Origin: Bacteroides sp. M10
Lineage (GTDB): Bacteria; Bacteroidota; Bacteroidia; Bacteroidales; Bacteroidaceae
DNA: 64,000 nucleotides
Direction of reading: 5' to 3'
Assembly (NCBI RefSeq): GCF_014334015.1
Contig: NZ_CP060488.1
Location: 6,282,501-6,346,500, forward strand
Part shown: in pieces, positions 9,228-19,563 of the stretch
How the letters are laid out: every line of letters starts with the position of its first letter
Numbering within the stretch: position 1 is the stretch's first letter
The notes under the pieces: model-generated
Told to the model about the DNA's origin: nothing
Seen by the model: the letters and a program-made list of their open reading frames with translations, nothing else
Database searches by the model: none
Made by a program: the position numbers and the translations under genes

Positions 9228-10346
9228 TTAATTTTCTTCCCATTCTTTCTCCAGTTTGCCGTCAATGTCATAGCGTTTCCAACGACCGACGCGATGTCCG
9301 TTTTTGTATTCTCCACATTCGCGCAGCTTATCGTTCTTCACATAACGGGCCTCATAAGAACCATTCGGACGTCCGTTCACATACGTAGTTATCTCCCAAT
9401 AGTCGAACCGGTTACTTACTACTAACTGGCGCTCTTTTCCGTTCAATCTGCCTTGCTGGTAGGTTGCTTCGTATTTCAATTCACCATTCGCCGGGTTGTA
9501 CTCTCGATATAATCCGTCCTTGCGGTCATTCTTCATGTAATATTCTTTTTCCCGGGTTCCCTTAGTAGGGCTGAACAAGACTTGCAATCCGTCTTCTTTT
9601 CCATTCTGATAAGTTTCAATCGTAAGCGTGTCACCAGTTTCGGCGAATTTCATCCATGCTCCTTCTTTCTGCCCATTCTTGTAGCTACCCAGTACGTAAG
9701 GCGCTCCAAAGGTAAACATAGAGGAAAATTTACCCTCTTTCAATCCGTCTTCATTATAATAAATCGTTTCGTAGAGTTCGTGAGTACCTTTCATGAAAGT
9801 ATATTGCTTGCCTATCTGACGACCATCTTTGTAGTTATGATCCATCCGCAAGGTTCCATCGGATTCGTAGGACAAATGTTTGCCATGCTCTTTCCCCATC
9901 CGGTAACCTTTCTCCGTCTCCACCTTTCCGGTAGTAAAATAGGTCTTGCTCGTACCGTCCAGTTTACCTTCTTTATATGACTTCTCTTCTTTCAATTTAC
10001 CATCAAACTTAGAGTAAATCTTGAACAGCCCCTGTTTCCGTCCCTCCTTGTAAGTGCCCTCCGTGATGAGAATATTATCCAGATATTCTTTATAGCTGCC
10101 ATCGTAAAAGCCATCTTTGAAAGAAGCCAACAGATAGGCAGAGTGGTAACCGTCTATGATGCAGTGTTCATCGTTCAGTGGATTTTCCGTTGTCAGGTCA
10201 CGGTACAAAAGTCTGCCATCGCCTACGTTAACGACAGATACCTGGTCAATTTTATACTCTTTTTGTGCAAATAAAGGAAGGGTCATGCATAGAAGTAAAA
10301 GTACATTCCAGCTTCTTGAGCGGAGTAAAATAGAAACATGTTTCAT
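9228..10346 (-). CDS. Secreted MORN-repeat protein (YwqK-like)
   Basis: A 372-residue protein with an N-terminal signal peptide (SWNVLLLLCMTLPLFAQ) followed by some ten MORN-type repeats of about 22-25 residues. Examples are EGTYKEGRKQGLFKIYS, SYKEGKLDGTSKTYF, SYKNGQKEGAWMKF and EYKNGHRVGRWKRYD. Such repeats form an extended beta ladder. Proteins of this type are often labelled toxin-antitoxin YwqK-family antitoxin, but that name says little about function, and a secreted form is unlikely to be an antitoxin. It has its own promoter (10389-10418) and terminator, so it is a separate unit inside the fructan region rather than part of the sugar operon. Partner and role are unknown. Confidence 0.8.
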   Translation of the reverse strand: MKHVSILLRSRSWNVLLLLCMTLPLFAQKEYKIDQVSVVNVGDGRLLYRDLTTENPLNDEHCIIDGYHSAYLLASFKDGFYDGSYKEYLDNILITEGTYKEGRKQGLFKIYSKFDGKLKEEKSYKEGKLDGTSKTYFTTGKVETEKGYRMGKEHGKHLSYESDGTLRMDHNYKDGRQIGKQYTFMKGTHELYETIYYNEDGLKEGKFSSMFTFGAPYVLGSYKNGQKEGAWMKFAETGDTLTIETYQNGKEDGLQVLFSPTKGTREKEYYMKNDRKDGLYREYNPANGELKYEATYQQGRLNGKERQLVVSNRFDYWEITTYVNGRPNGSYEARYVKNDKLRECGEYKNGHRVGRWKRYDIDGKLEKEWEEN

Positions 10347-10388
10347 AAAGTGACATTCTCTTTTTAGTTATTATTTGTGTGAATCGCA

Positions 10389-10418
10389 CAAAGGTATACA
10401 ATTAGCACAAAAATCCAA
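10389..10418 (-). promoter_or_regulatory. Promoter for the MORN-repeat gene
   Basis: On the minus strand TTG (10416-10418), 19 bp, TACCTTTG (10389-10396): a complete Bacteroides consensus. The predicted start near 10382 gives a leader of about 36 nt. Confidence 0.7.
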
Positions 10419-10435
10419 CAATAAAGGGGAAGAAA

Positions 10436-10472
10436 TGAAAAAGGTATACCCCATACTATGAGATATACCTTT
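10436..10472 (-). terminator. Terminator at the end of the fructokinase operon
   Basis: AAAGGTATA and TATACCTTT form a perfect 9-bp stem. On the minus strand it is followed by TTTTTCATTTC, 23 bp after the fructokinase stop. Confidence 0.65.
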
Positions 10473-10495
10473 ACTCCTTTGTATTTATAGAAAAA

Positions 10496-11383
10496 TTACA
10501 TCAGTCTATCTTTCAAAACCTGCGGAAGTTCGGGCATCGCACCGCTCTGTGTGCAAACATAAGCAGAAACCTCGACAGCCAGTTTATGCGCTTCGGGCAC
10601 CGGTTTTCCATTGAGAATGGAAGCACAGAAAGCAGCCGTAAAAGAATCGCCTGCGCCCACTGTGTCGGCAACCGGTACTTTGGGCGTCTCCTGGAAAGAG
10701 ACAACGCCCGGAGTGAACACATAGCTGCCATTGATGCCGCAAGTGAGAATCAACATCTTCAGGTTGTATTTTGCCAACAAAATCCAGCATTTATCCTGCA
10801 AGTCGATGCCGGGATAACCAAACATACGGCTGATAGTCACCAGTTCTTCGTCGTTTATCTTCAGGACGTTGCAGCGGTGGAACGATTCACGCAGTACCTC
10901 TTTAGAGTAGAAATCCTGGCGGAGATTGATATCAAATATCTTGAGCTGTCCATCTATATCGGGCATCGTATCCAGAAAGCGGTTGATAGTGGCACGGCTC
11001 ACTTCATTACGTTGAGCCAGCGAACCGAAGCAAACAGCACGTGTGCTCAAGGCCAGACGTTTCAGCTCATCCGTAAAGGGAATGTTGTCCCACGCCACGC
11101 CCTCTTTGATTTCGTAACAAGGCACGCCCTCGTCATCGAGCGTCACCTGCACCGTACCGGTAGGATAATCTACTTGTTCGATCTGCATCTTCAACTTCTT
11201 CTCGTTGAATACTTTCAGAATTTCTTCTCCCAGTTCATCCCTGCCTACGGCACTCACTACACGACTGTCAAAACCAAACTGTGATACATGATAAGCAAAG
11301 TTTGCCGGAGCACCACCGATTTTCTTTCCTTCGGGCAACACATCCCAAAGTGCTTCGCCCATTCCTACAATTATATTATTCAT
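10496..11383 (-). CDS. PfkB-family fructokinase
   Basis: A 295-residue cytoplasmic sugar kinase of the ribokinase/PfkB family that would phosphorylate fructose released by the GH32 enzymes. The N-terminal substrate motif is GEALWDVLPEGKKIGGAPANFAYH. The C-terminal anion-hole motif is DTVGAGDSFTAAF, with catalytic base Asp246. Length and motif order are normal for bacterial fructokinases. It lies 35 bp downstream of the hexose transporter, and both follow the GH32 gene, so import and phosphorylation appear co-expressed with fructan hydrolysis. From memory it corresponds to BT1757 of the B. thetaiotaomicron fructan locus. Fructose specificity is inferred from context. The motifs alone show only a PfkB kinase. 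Confidence 0.93.
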   Translation of the reverse strand: MNNIIVGMGEALWDVLPEGKKIGGAPANFAYHVSQFGFDSRVVSAVGRDELGEEILKVFNEKKLKMQIEQVDYPTGTVQVTLDDEGVPCYEIKEGVAWDNIPFTDELKRLALSTRAVCFGSLAQRNEVSRATINRFLDTMPDIDGQLKIFDINLRQDFYSKEVLRESFHRCNVLKINDEELVTISRMFGYPGIDLQDKCWILLAKYNLKMLILTCGINGSYVFTPGVVSFQETPKVPVADTVGAGDSFTAAFCASILNGKPVPEAHKLAVEVSAYVCTQSGAMPELPQVLKDRLM

Positions 11384-11418
11384 GATATACGGGTTTTATT
11401 GTTTCCAAAGTTATAAAA

Positions 11419-12588
11419 TTATTTTCTGATACGGAACGTATAATACAAGAGATAAAGCACGCCCACCGTCATTACGGCGATAGCACCATTCTGTCCCATG
11501 GAAGTATCCGAAGCCACTCCCATTGCCAACGGAAACACCGTCCCGCCGAAAAGTCCCATAATCATCAAGCCGGAAACTTCGTTTTTCTTACCCGGCAGAT
11601 AAAGCAATGCCTGCGAGAAGATAACGGAAAATACATTGGAGTTGCCGAAACCAATCAAGGCTATGCAAGCATAGATAATTGCCTTTTCATGGAAGATAAA
11701 CAAACCGATCATGGCAATCAACATCATCACCACACTAATGCCGAAGAAAGATTTCGGAGACATCTTACGCAAAATGAAAGAACCCAGAAAACAGCCCGCC
11801 GTACGGAAAATAAAATAAAGACTGGTTGCAAAAGCAGCATCATCCAATCCCATGCCGATGCGCTCCATCAGAATCTTCGGGGCGGTAGTGTTCGTACCTA
11901 CATCAATGCCGACATGACACATGATACCAATGAAACAAAGCAGGATAAACGGTTTACCAAGCAGGGCGATGCATTGTCCGAAAGTAGACGGTTTGCCATC
12001 TTCTTTTTCCTCTTCAATCTGTGTGACATTGAGCAGAAGAATAGCGATGACAGCTACAATCATATAAATAGGGAACAGGATGCGCCAGCCTAAATCGAAA
12101 GTCGGAATGGCCTGTGTCGCTCCCCACATGGCGATATAAGGTGCCAGGAAAGAAGCAATGGCTTTCACAAACTGACCGAAAGTCAGACTACTTGCCAGGC
12201 GGTCGCCACGCACGATATTGGAAAGTAACGGATTCAGAGAAGTCTGCATCAACGCATTTCCAATGCCTAGGAGGGAGAAGGAAATCAGCATCAGCATATA
12301 GCTGTCGCCGAAAACGGGTAGCAACAGAGAAGCGAAAGTCACAATCAAACTAAGCAATACGGTTTTCTTCTGACCAATGCGGCTCATCAGCATGCCGGTG
12401 GGTACGGAGAAAATCAGGAACCAGAAGAATACCAGTGACGGAAAGATATTCGCCTGTGAGTCCGACAGACCAAGGTCTGCCTTTACGTAATTGGAGGCAA
12501 TGCCTACCAGGTCAACGAATCCCATGGCGAAGAAGCAAAGCATCACCGGGATTAGTTTGGAGAGGGAAGAGTTTTTACTGTTTTCCAT
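11419..12588 (-). CDS. MFS hexose transporter, FucP type (probable fructose importer)
   Basis: A 389-residue inner-membrane protein with about 12 hydrophobic segments and no signal peptide. It has features of the FucP/GluP sugar:proton symporter group: SNYVKADLGLSDSQANIF in the first loop, FFWFLIFSVPTGMLMSRIG, and GNALMQTSLNPLLSNI in the middle of the N-terminal half. It would move free fructose from periplasm to cytoplasm and hand it to the adjacent fructokinase. The gene starts about 100 bp downstream of the GH32 gene on the same strand, with no terminator seen between them. From memory the equivalent is BT1758. Substrate is inferred from the locus. Confidence 0.9.
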   Translation of the reverse strand: MENSKNSSLSKLIPVMLCFFAMGFVDLVGIASNYVKADLGLSDSQANIFPSLVFFWFLIFSVPTGMLMSRIGQKKTVLLSLIVTFASLLLPVFGDSYMLMLISFSLLGIGNALMQTSLNPLLSNIVRGDRLASSLTFGQFVKAIASFLAPYIAMWGATQAIPTFDLGWRILFPIYMIVAVIAILLLNVTQIEEEKEDGKPSTFGQCIALLGKPFILLCFIGIMCHVGIDVGTNTTAPKILMERIGMGLDDAAFATSLYFIFRTAGCFLGSFILRKMSPKSFFGISVVMMLIAMIGLFIFHEKAIIYACIALIGFGNSNVFSVIFSQALLYLPGKKNEVSGLMIMGLFGGTVFPLAMGVASDTSMGQNGAIAVMTVGVLYLLYYTFRIRK

Positions 12589-12689
12589 TATTTTATCTTT
12601 TATATGATGAATTCTGTTTCCATAGGGCGGAGCACATAACCCTACGGCAAAGAAACGAGGAAAGAGCGCATAGAGTAAGGAGAATGAGC

Positions 12690-14516
12690 TTATTTCTTCA
12701 ACTTGTAGATCACAAACGAATCTACTTTATACGCTCCTCCTTTACTGTAAAAGTCGATATGAGTGTAAGGTTCCGACGGGAATACCTGATTAGTCATCAC
12801 AAAACGTCCGCCATCACCAAAGGCTTCCACACTGGATTTGTCGACAAACAGACGGAGTTTCAATTCGTCTTTTCCACTTTCAATGGTCGTCCAAGTCAAC
12901 ATTGGGAAGTTCTCATTGAAACCCACCTCTCCGCTCTTGCGGCGGTCCATCGAGAATTTCTTTTCTTTCATGTCATATTGCATATCCACTTCTTCGCCTT
13001 TGTCATTGTAGAGACGGAAGCCGATTACATCTGCATGTTGATTTTCGATAGTCAGTTCTATTTCGTATGCACCCTCATTGCCGGCAATCATGTCCTTGAT
13101 GGTACGCGTTCCGTTCACTTTGAACGAGCGTTTCTTGGAGATGTCACGCAGTTTCAGCAGTTCGGGAGAGGGAGCAGACTGAAGATAAGTTTCGCCATCT
13201 ACGGTGAACAGGCTCAAATCGCGAGGAACAGAGTTCGGGCTACGGTATTGAGAGGTAGGAACATCGTTTGCATATTGCCAGTTGCTCATCCATGCGATAG
13301 CGATGCGACGGTTGTCGGGAGCATCACTCCAAGTTACAGTGGCGTAATGGTCTTTTCCCCAGTCCATCCATTTGGTTTTGGAGGGTGATTCATTTACAAA
13401 TTCTTTTCCGTTGAACGTTCCGACAAAGTATTGAGTGGCACTTCCTCCGAAAGGACCTCCGGGATTCAAATTACAAAGCAATACCCATTTCTTTTCGTTC
13501 GTGCCGTCTACTGGAAGTTCAAATAAATCAGGACATTCCCAAACACCGCCATGTGCACCTTGTCCTTCACCGAAACTACTTTCAAAGGCCCAGTCTTTCA
13601 GATTGGAGGAAGAGAAAATTTGCATTTCCTGTCCTACTGCCAACAACATAATCCAACGTTGAGTCTCTTTATGCCAGAATACTTTCGGATCGCGAAAATC
13701 ACGGGCATCAGACGTCAATACCGGATTATTTTCATATTTTGTAAAAGAACGTCCATTATCTGTGCTATACGCAATACTTTGTACTTGTCGGTCACTATTC
13801 TGCGTATAAATTGCAACAATAGCACCCGCACCGAATCCGGCAGTATTATCAGTATCTACTACGGCCGAACCGCTGAAAATTGTACCAAGCGCATCAGGGG
13901 TAATAGCATCGGGACGATGTTCCCAATTTATCAGGTCTTTACTAATTGCATGTCCCCAATGCATATTGCCCCATTTGGAGCCATAAGGGTTGTGCTGGTA
14001 GAAAAGGTGATATTCACCATCCTTATATACCATCCCATTGGGATCGTTCATCCATCCATAAAGAGGTGAGAAGTGATAAGTAGGACGGAACTTTTCACGA
14101 TTGCCCGTATCGAACGTGTCGGACAATTTCATTTCTTTGCAGCAAACAGCGGAAAGTTTACCCCGTATCGGATCATTCGAACCTAATTTAAATTTCAATA
14201 ATATGTTTTTACCTGCATAGTCCGAAAGATCCAATGGAACAAAATAGTCCACTCTGTTCACTGCCAGGCGAACATCCGCAACGTTCACCTCTTTATTATT
14301 AACGATCATGCTGACACGTACATCAGGCATAACCTCCTCTACGGGTAAAAGCAAATAGCGTTGATTTGTATTTATATGTACCAGGCAATGTCCTTCACCC
14401 AAATCTTTTATTAATAAAGAAGAAGTATCGGCTGAAGCATCCGAAAATGAGAAAATCATCATAACCAGAATTGTCAAAAAGGTCTGTACTTGTTTAAACG
14501 AGAATAATACATTCAT
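12690..14516 (-). CDS. GH32 fructosidase (exo-levanase/inulinase type)
   Basis: A 608-residue glycoside hydrolase family 32 enzyme with an N-terminal signal segment (FLTILVMMIFSFSDASA). It has an N-terminal beta domain of about 130 residues, the five-bladed propeller with WMNDPNG (nucleophile Asp158), FRDPKVF (Asp276) and WECPDLF (acid/base Glu327), then the C-terminal beta-sandwich. All three catalytic acids are present. GH32 enzymes release fructose from levan, inulin, fructo-oligosaccharides or sucrose. No lipobox is visible, so a periplasmic exo-acting role is likely. It has its own TATCTTTG -7 element under a palindrome (14573-14605), so it may be transcribed apart from susC/susD. The order GH32, transporter, fructokinase forms the catabolic end of the PUL. 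Confidence 0.93.
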   Translation of the reverse strand: MNVLFSFKQVQTFLTILVMMIFSFSDASADTSSLLIKDLGEGHCLVHINTNQRYLLLPVEEVMPDVRVSMIVNNKEVNVADVRLAVNRVDYFVPLDLSDYAGKNILLKFKLGSNDPIRGKLSAVCCKEMKLSDTFDTGNREKFRPTYHFSPLYGWMNDPNGMVYKDGEYHLFYQHNPYGSKWGNMHWGHAISKDLINWEHRPDAITPDALGTIFSGSAVVDTDNTAGFGAGAIVAIYTQNSDRQVQSIAYSTDNGRSFTKYENNPVLTSDARDFRDPKVFWHKETQRWIMLLAVGQEMQIFSSSNLKDWAFESSFGEGQGAHGGVWECPDLFELPVDGTNEKKWVLLCNLNPGGPFGGSATQYFVGTFNGKEFVNESPSKTKWMDWGKDHYATVTWSDAPDNRRIAIAWMSNWQYANDVPTSQYRSPNSVPRDLSLFTVDGETYLQSAPSPELLKLRDISKKRSFKVNGTRTIKDMIAGNEGAYEIELTIENQHADVIGFRLYNDKGEEVDMQYDMKEKKFSMDRRKSGEVGFNENFPMLTWTTIESGKDELKLRLFVDKSSVEAFGDGGRFVMTNQVFPSEPYTHIDFYSKGGAYKVDSFVIYKLKK

Positions 14517-14572
14517 GTCAGATGGTATTAGAGTTAATTATTAATATTCATTGTCTTCTATTTGTTACCATG

Positions 14573-14605
14573 CAAAGATAGGCGTAACGGATAGTTACAC
14601 CTATC
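14573..14605 (-). promoter_or_regulatory. Promoter with overlapping operator-like palindrome before the GH32 gene
   Basis: On the minus strand TATCTTTG (14573-14580) is an exact -7 element. Its first bases lie inside a 29-bp inverted repeat, GATAGG-C-GTAAC/GTTAC-A-CCTATC (14577-14605), which covers the place where -33 should be. No TTG is found at the right distance, typical of an activator-dependent promoter. A further GTTACCTATC half-site is at 14634-14643. Confidence 0.55.
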
Positions 14606-14641
14606 ACTTTTGTTTCAGAAGATAGAAAAAATGTTACCTAT

Positions 14642-16603
<1,962 letters not shown>

Positions 16604-16628
16604 TTAATAATGGTATAGGATGAGGAAA

Positions 16629-17759
16629 TTATTCTATTATGCTCACCTTATCAGATGATACACAATTAGAGACTTCAGTTTCTGCGTTCACCAAGAATAC
16701 CCGATAGCTCTCCAAATTATCTATAAAGCAGTTCTTGAACACGTTGCCTGTTCCTTGAGTGGCATTTACAGCTACAGCATCAGCATAAGCCCATTCACAT
16801 GATAAACTGTTGGACGCAAACGTATTGTTGTCACCTTTTACATTGATTATACCAAAATCATCGCCATGGTCGAGCATTTGATTCTGAACTGCTCCTGTAA
16901 GCCAAAAGATGTTCTTATTTACCCGATTGTCATCGCCACTCAACACAAGAATACCATTATAGTAGCTTTTGAAATTATTACCTTCAATAACACTATTATT
17001 GCAATCATCAAGCACTAAATTTTCACGTCCATCAGGGTAGACCTGATTATTAAGGAATGACAGTTTGTTCACTCCCTGCGCTTTACAGGTTATGCCAGTG
17101 GGCTGTGCACCTAATTGACAATTCTTTATAATCATATTCTCACCACCAATCAGTTCGATACTATTAGGAAGTTCACATACCCAGCAGTTGACTATCTGCA
17201 TATTTTTTGCCTGTTCTATCTTGATGCCGGTATGCAGATTTATGCCAATAATATTAGAAAGTATTCCATTATCGCTCGTGCCTGTAAAATGTATACCGAT
17301 GTTCTTGGCTTCCGTCCCACCCGACACCATCAGATTCATAATCTTTAACCCCTTCACGTCTGTTTCTACTTTTATAGCTGCTTCGGCATTGCGGGCCACT
17401 AGTTTGCTTCCACCACCAGGTCCCAGCAGATCGTTGATTCCATTCACGTCAATATTGCTGCGCATACCGGGATTTAATCCCTTAATCGTCACATTGTGCT
17501 TATTAATTACAATGGGAGCATCAAGTACAAAATCACCTTCGGGAATAACCACCACTCCCCCTTCGGAAGGTAAGGAGGCAATTGCACTATTAATGGCTTT
17601 CGAACAATCTGTCTTTCCATCACCAATAGCTCCGAATGTGGTAACATCACCTTCGATTTCAGTATGAGTGCCATAACATAACAGGTTATCATCACCGTCG
17701 CAAGCTGTGAACAAGCACAGACAGAAAGTGCTAATTAAATATCTCTTTAGTTTCATCAT
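16629..17759 (-). CDS. Surface lipoprotein: GH91-like right-handed beta-helix protein
   Basis: A 376-residue lipoprotein (FCLCLFTACDGDDN) composed of one parallel beta-helix. I chose the ATG at 17759 because the longer frame runs back through susD. The start of the helix (DVTTFGAIGDGKTDCSKAIN), VVIPEGDFVLDAPIVI, VYPDGRENLVLDDCNN and DFGIINVKGDNNTFASN line up rung by rung with GH91 inulin fructotransferases as I recall them, better than with pectate lyases. Glu202 (NSIELIGG) sits where the catalytic Glu would be. The Asp expected 11 residues earlier is Asn191. GH91 enzymes cut inulin to difructose dianhydrides or open these rings. It follows susD by 22 bp, the position normally held by surface binding proteins or endo-enzymes in a PUL. 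Confidence 0.75.
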   Translation of the reverse strand: MMKLKRYLISTFCLCLFTACDGDDNLLCYGTHTEIEGDVTTFGAIGDGKTDCSKAINSAIASLPSEGGVVVIPEGDFVLDAPIVINKHNVTIKGLNPGMRSNIDVNGINDLLGPGGGSKLVARNAEAAIKVETDVKGLKIMNLMVSGGTEAKNIGIHFTGTSDNGILSNIIGINLHTGIKIEQAKNMQIVNCWVCELPNSIELIGGENMIIKNCQLGAQPTGITCKAQGVNKLSFLNNQVYPDGRENLVLDDCNNSVIEGNNFKSYYNGILVLSGDDNRVNKNIFWLTGAVQNQMLDHGDDFGIINVKGDNNTFASNSLSCEWAYADAVAVNATQGTGNVFKNCFIDNLESYRVFLVNAETEVSNCVSSDKVSIIE

Positions 17760-17781
17760 ATCTATATTTAAGGAATTCATA

Positions 17782-19539
17782 TTAGTTAAACTTACCATAT
17801 CCAGGGTTCTGCACATAATTACCTTCAGAGAAATTATATTGCGCATTGGGGATAGGCAAATATTCATCTCTGCCACGGACGAATCGAGCACCACGATAAT
17901 AAACGCGTTTGTTTTGCTCCACACCAATGTAACTGTTCATAGTTTCCGCAGCAACACCCCAACGTACCAGGTCGAAGAAACGGTCTCCTTCCATAGCAAA
18001 CTCCATGCGACGTTCCCAACGTAGTGCTTTGCGGGCTAATTCTTGATTCCAGCCTTCAGAAGGGTATTCACCAATCAGGTAATTAGCTGCATTCAGTTCT
18101 GAATCCTTAAAGTCTTTTACATAAGGACTATTCTTGGCACGCAGACGAATACGGTTAATGATTTTGCGGGCTTCCTCCAGTCCGGCAGCTTCACCTATTT
18201 CTATCAGCGCTTCAGCCTTCCACAACAACACGTCGGCATAACGGATAATCTGCCAATTGAGATGGGAAGCCCCCCAAGGCCAACCTTGGAACATCTCGTC
18301 ACTCTCCGGAGAAATATAGAAGCGTTTGGTACAGTTGAAACCATATTCGCCACTGTTACGCACCCAATTTGCTTTACAAGGCTCGGCAGTATACGTTTTC
18401 CAAGTAATACCCGGACGACCGGTTACGAAATCCAAACGAGGATCTACAGTTGCGTCAACATTAGTGAGTTCACTTCCTTCATATATTCCATAGTCATCGG
18501 TGTTGAAGGTATCAAACAAAGGCAATCCATAGGTATCTGTCTTATAAGCATTGATTAAGTTTTGGCTGGGTAAGAAAAATCCGTCACCACCATAAGGACC
18601 TTTAGGGGCATTGAGCAGATTACTCCAGTTTATGTTTCCGGCACCATCGGTTTCATCATCCATCGAATATTGTACGGCAAACACAGACTCTACCCCATTC
18701 TCATATTCCAATTGATCGAGTTTCTGAAAATCATTCAAAAGATCATACGTCTTTCCTTGTGCACCCACCTTGTCGCAAAGAGTCACCACTTCAGCCAGCA
18801 ACTGCTTGTCAATAGCAACCACTTGGTTATTGTCATCTTGTTGATAGGCCTGATAGAGTATGGCTTTAGCGGCATAGGCATAGGCTATGTTCTTTGTGAT
18901 ACGACCTACTTGAGATTGAGTATCAGGCAAATCGTCGGCAGCATCAAGAAATTCCTGTGCTATTTTGCCCAAAAGTTCTTCACGGGTATACTGGTTGTTG
19001 GGGATGTACTTATAGTCATCATTTTCCACATTTTCATCAAAATAAGGCACTTGCTTGAAAAGGCGAACCAGTTCGAAGAAGAAGTGTGCACGAATCACCT
19101 TCATTTCGGCTTTACGACTTTTAAGTATCGACAAAGAGTTCTCGTCAAGCGTGTTCATTACTCTTAATGCGCTGTTACAGCGTTGTAAACAGCAATAGAG
19201 TTGAAACCATTTTTCGTCGGCATTACTCCATGTAGCATCTATTTTAAAGGTTTCAAGCAGCGTGCAAAAGTCACCATCATTTACACCGCCACCGCCTTTG
19301 TAAGCATTGTCCGAACGTACTTCGCCATACGTCCAATTCGTCATTGGTACCCAATGCATCTCACGATTGGGACCTTTCAATCCGGCGTAAGCCGAAGTAA
19401 CCAAAAGTTCTACACCGTCGGCCGATGACAACAAATCGTCATTGAGTGTACCCTGTGGTTTAATATCAAGAAAACGGCTCTCATTGCAACTTGCCAATAG
19501 TGCCATAACACCTGCTGCAAAGATATATTTCAATTTCAT
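17782..19539 (-). CDS. SusD-family surface glycan-binding lipoprotein
   Basis: A 585-residue RagB/SusD protein with a lipoprotein signal (FAAGVMALLASCNESRFLD) and the usual SusD start, FLDIKPQGTLNDDLLSSADG. The helical TPR scaffold follows (LQRCNSALRVMNTLDE, MKVIRAHFFFELVRLFKQVPYF). The C-terminal signature is WERRMEFAMEGDRFFDLVRWG, ending in YLPIPNAQYNFSEGNYVQNPGYG. It caps the adjacent SusC and delivers oligosaccharide to it. The gap from susC is 24 bp, so both are one transcript. Ligand class (inulin or fructo-oligosaccharide rather than levan) is inferred from the neighbouring GH91-like genes and not from the protein itself. Confidence 0.95.
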   Translation of the reverse strand: MKLKYIFAAGVMALLASCNESRFLDIKPQGTLNDDLLSSADGVELLVTSAYAGLKGPNREMHWVPMTNWTYGEVRSDNAYKGGGGVNDGDFCTLLETFKIDATWSNADEKWFQLYCCLQRCNSALRVMNTLDENSLSILKSRKAEMKVIRAHFFFELVRLFKQVPYFDENVENDDYKYIPNNQYTREELLGKIAQEFLDAADDLPDTQSQVGRITKNIAYAYAAKAILYQAYQQDDNNQVVAIDKQLLAEVVTLCDKVGAQGKTYDLLNDFQKLDQLEYENGVESVFAVQYSMDDETDGAGNINWSNLLNAPKGPYGGDGFFLPSQNLINAYKTDTYGLPLFDTFNTDDYGIYEGSELTNVDATVDPRLDFVTGRPGITWKTYTAEPCKANWVRNSGEYGFNCTKRFYISPESDEMFQGWPWGASHLNWQIIRYADVLLWKAEALIEIGEAAGLEEARKIINRIRLRAKNSPYVKDFKDSELNAANYLIGEYPSEGWNQELARKALRWERRMEFAMEGDRFFDLVRWGVAAETMNSYIGVEQNKRVYYRGARFVRGRDEYLPIPNAQYNFSEGNYVQNPGYGKFN

Positions 19540-19563
19540 AATGTTCTGTATTTAGGATAAAAA

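Noticed and set aside
10586..11284. A 232-codon plus-strand frame opposite the fructokinase gene
   Set aside because: The minus-strand PfkB protein has all its motifs. The opposite frame is a codon-bias shadow.
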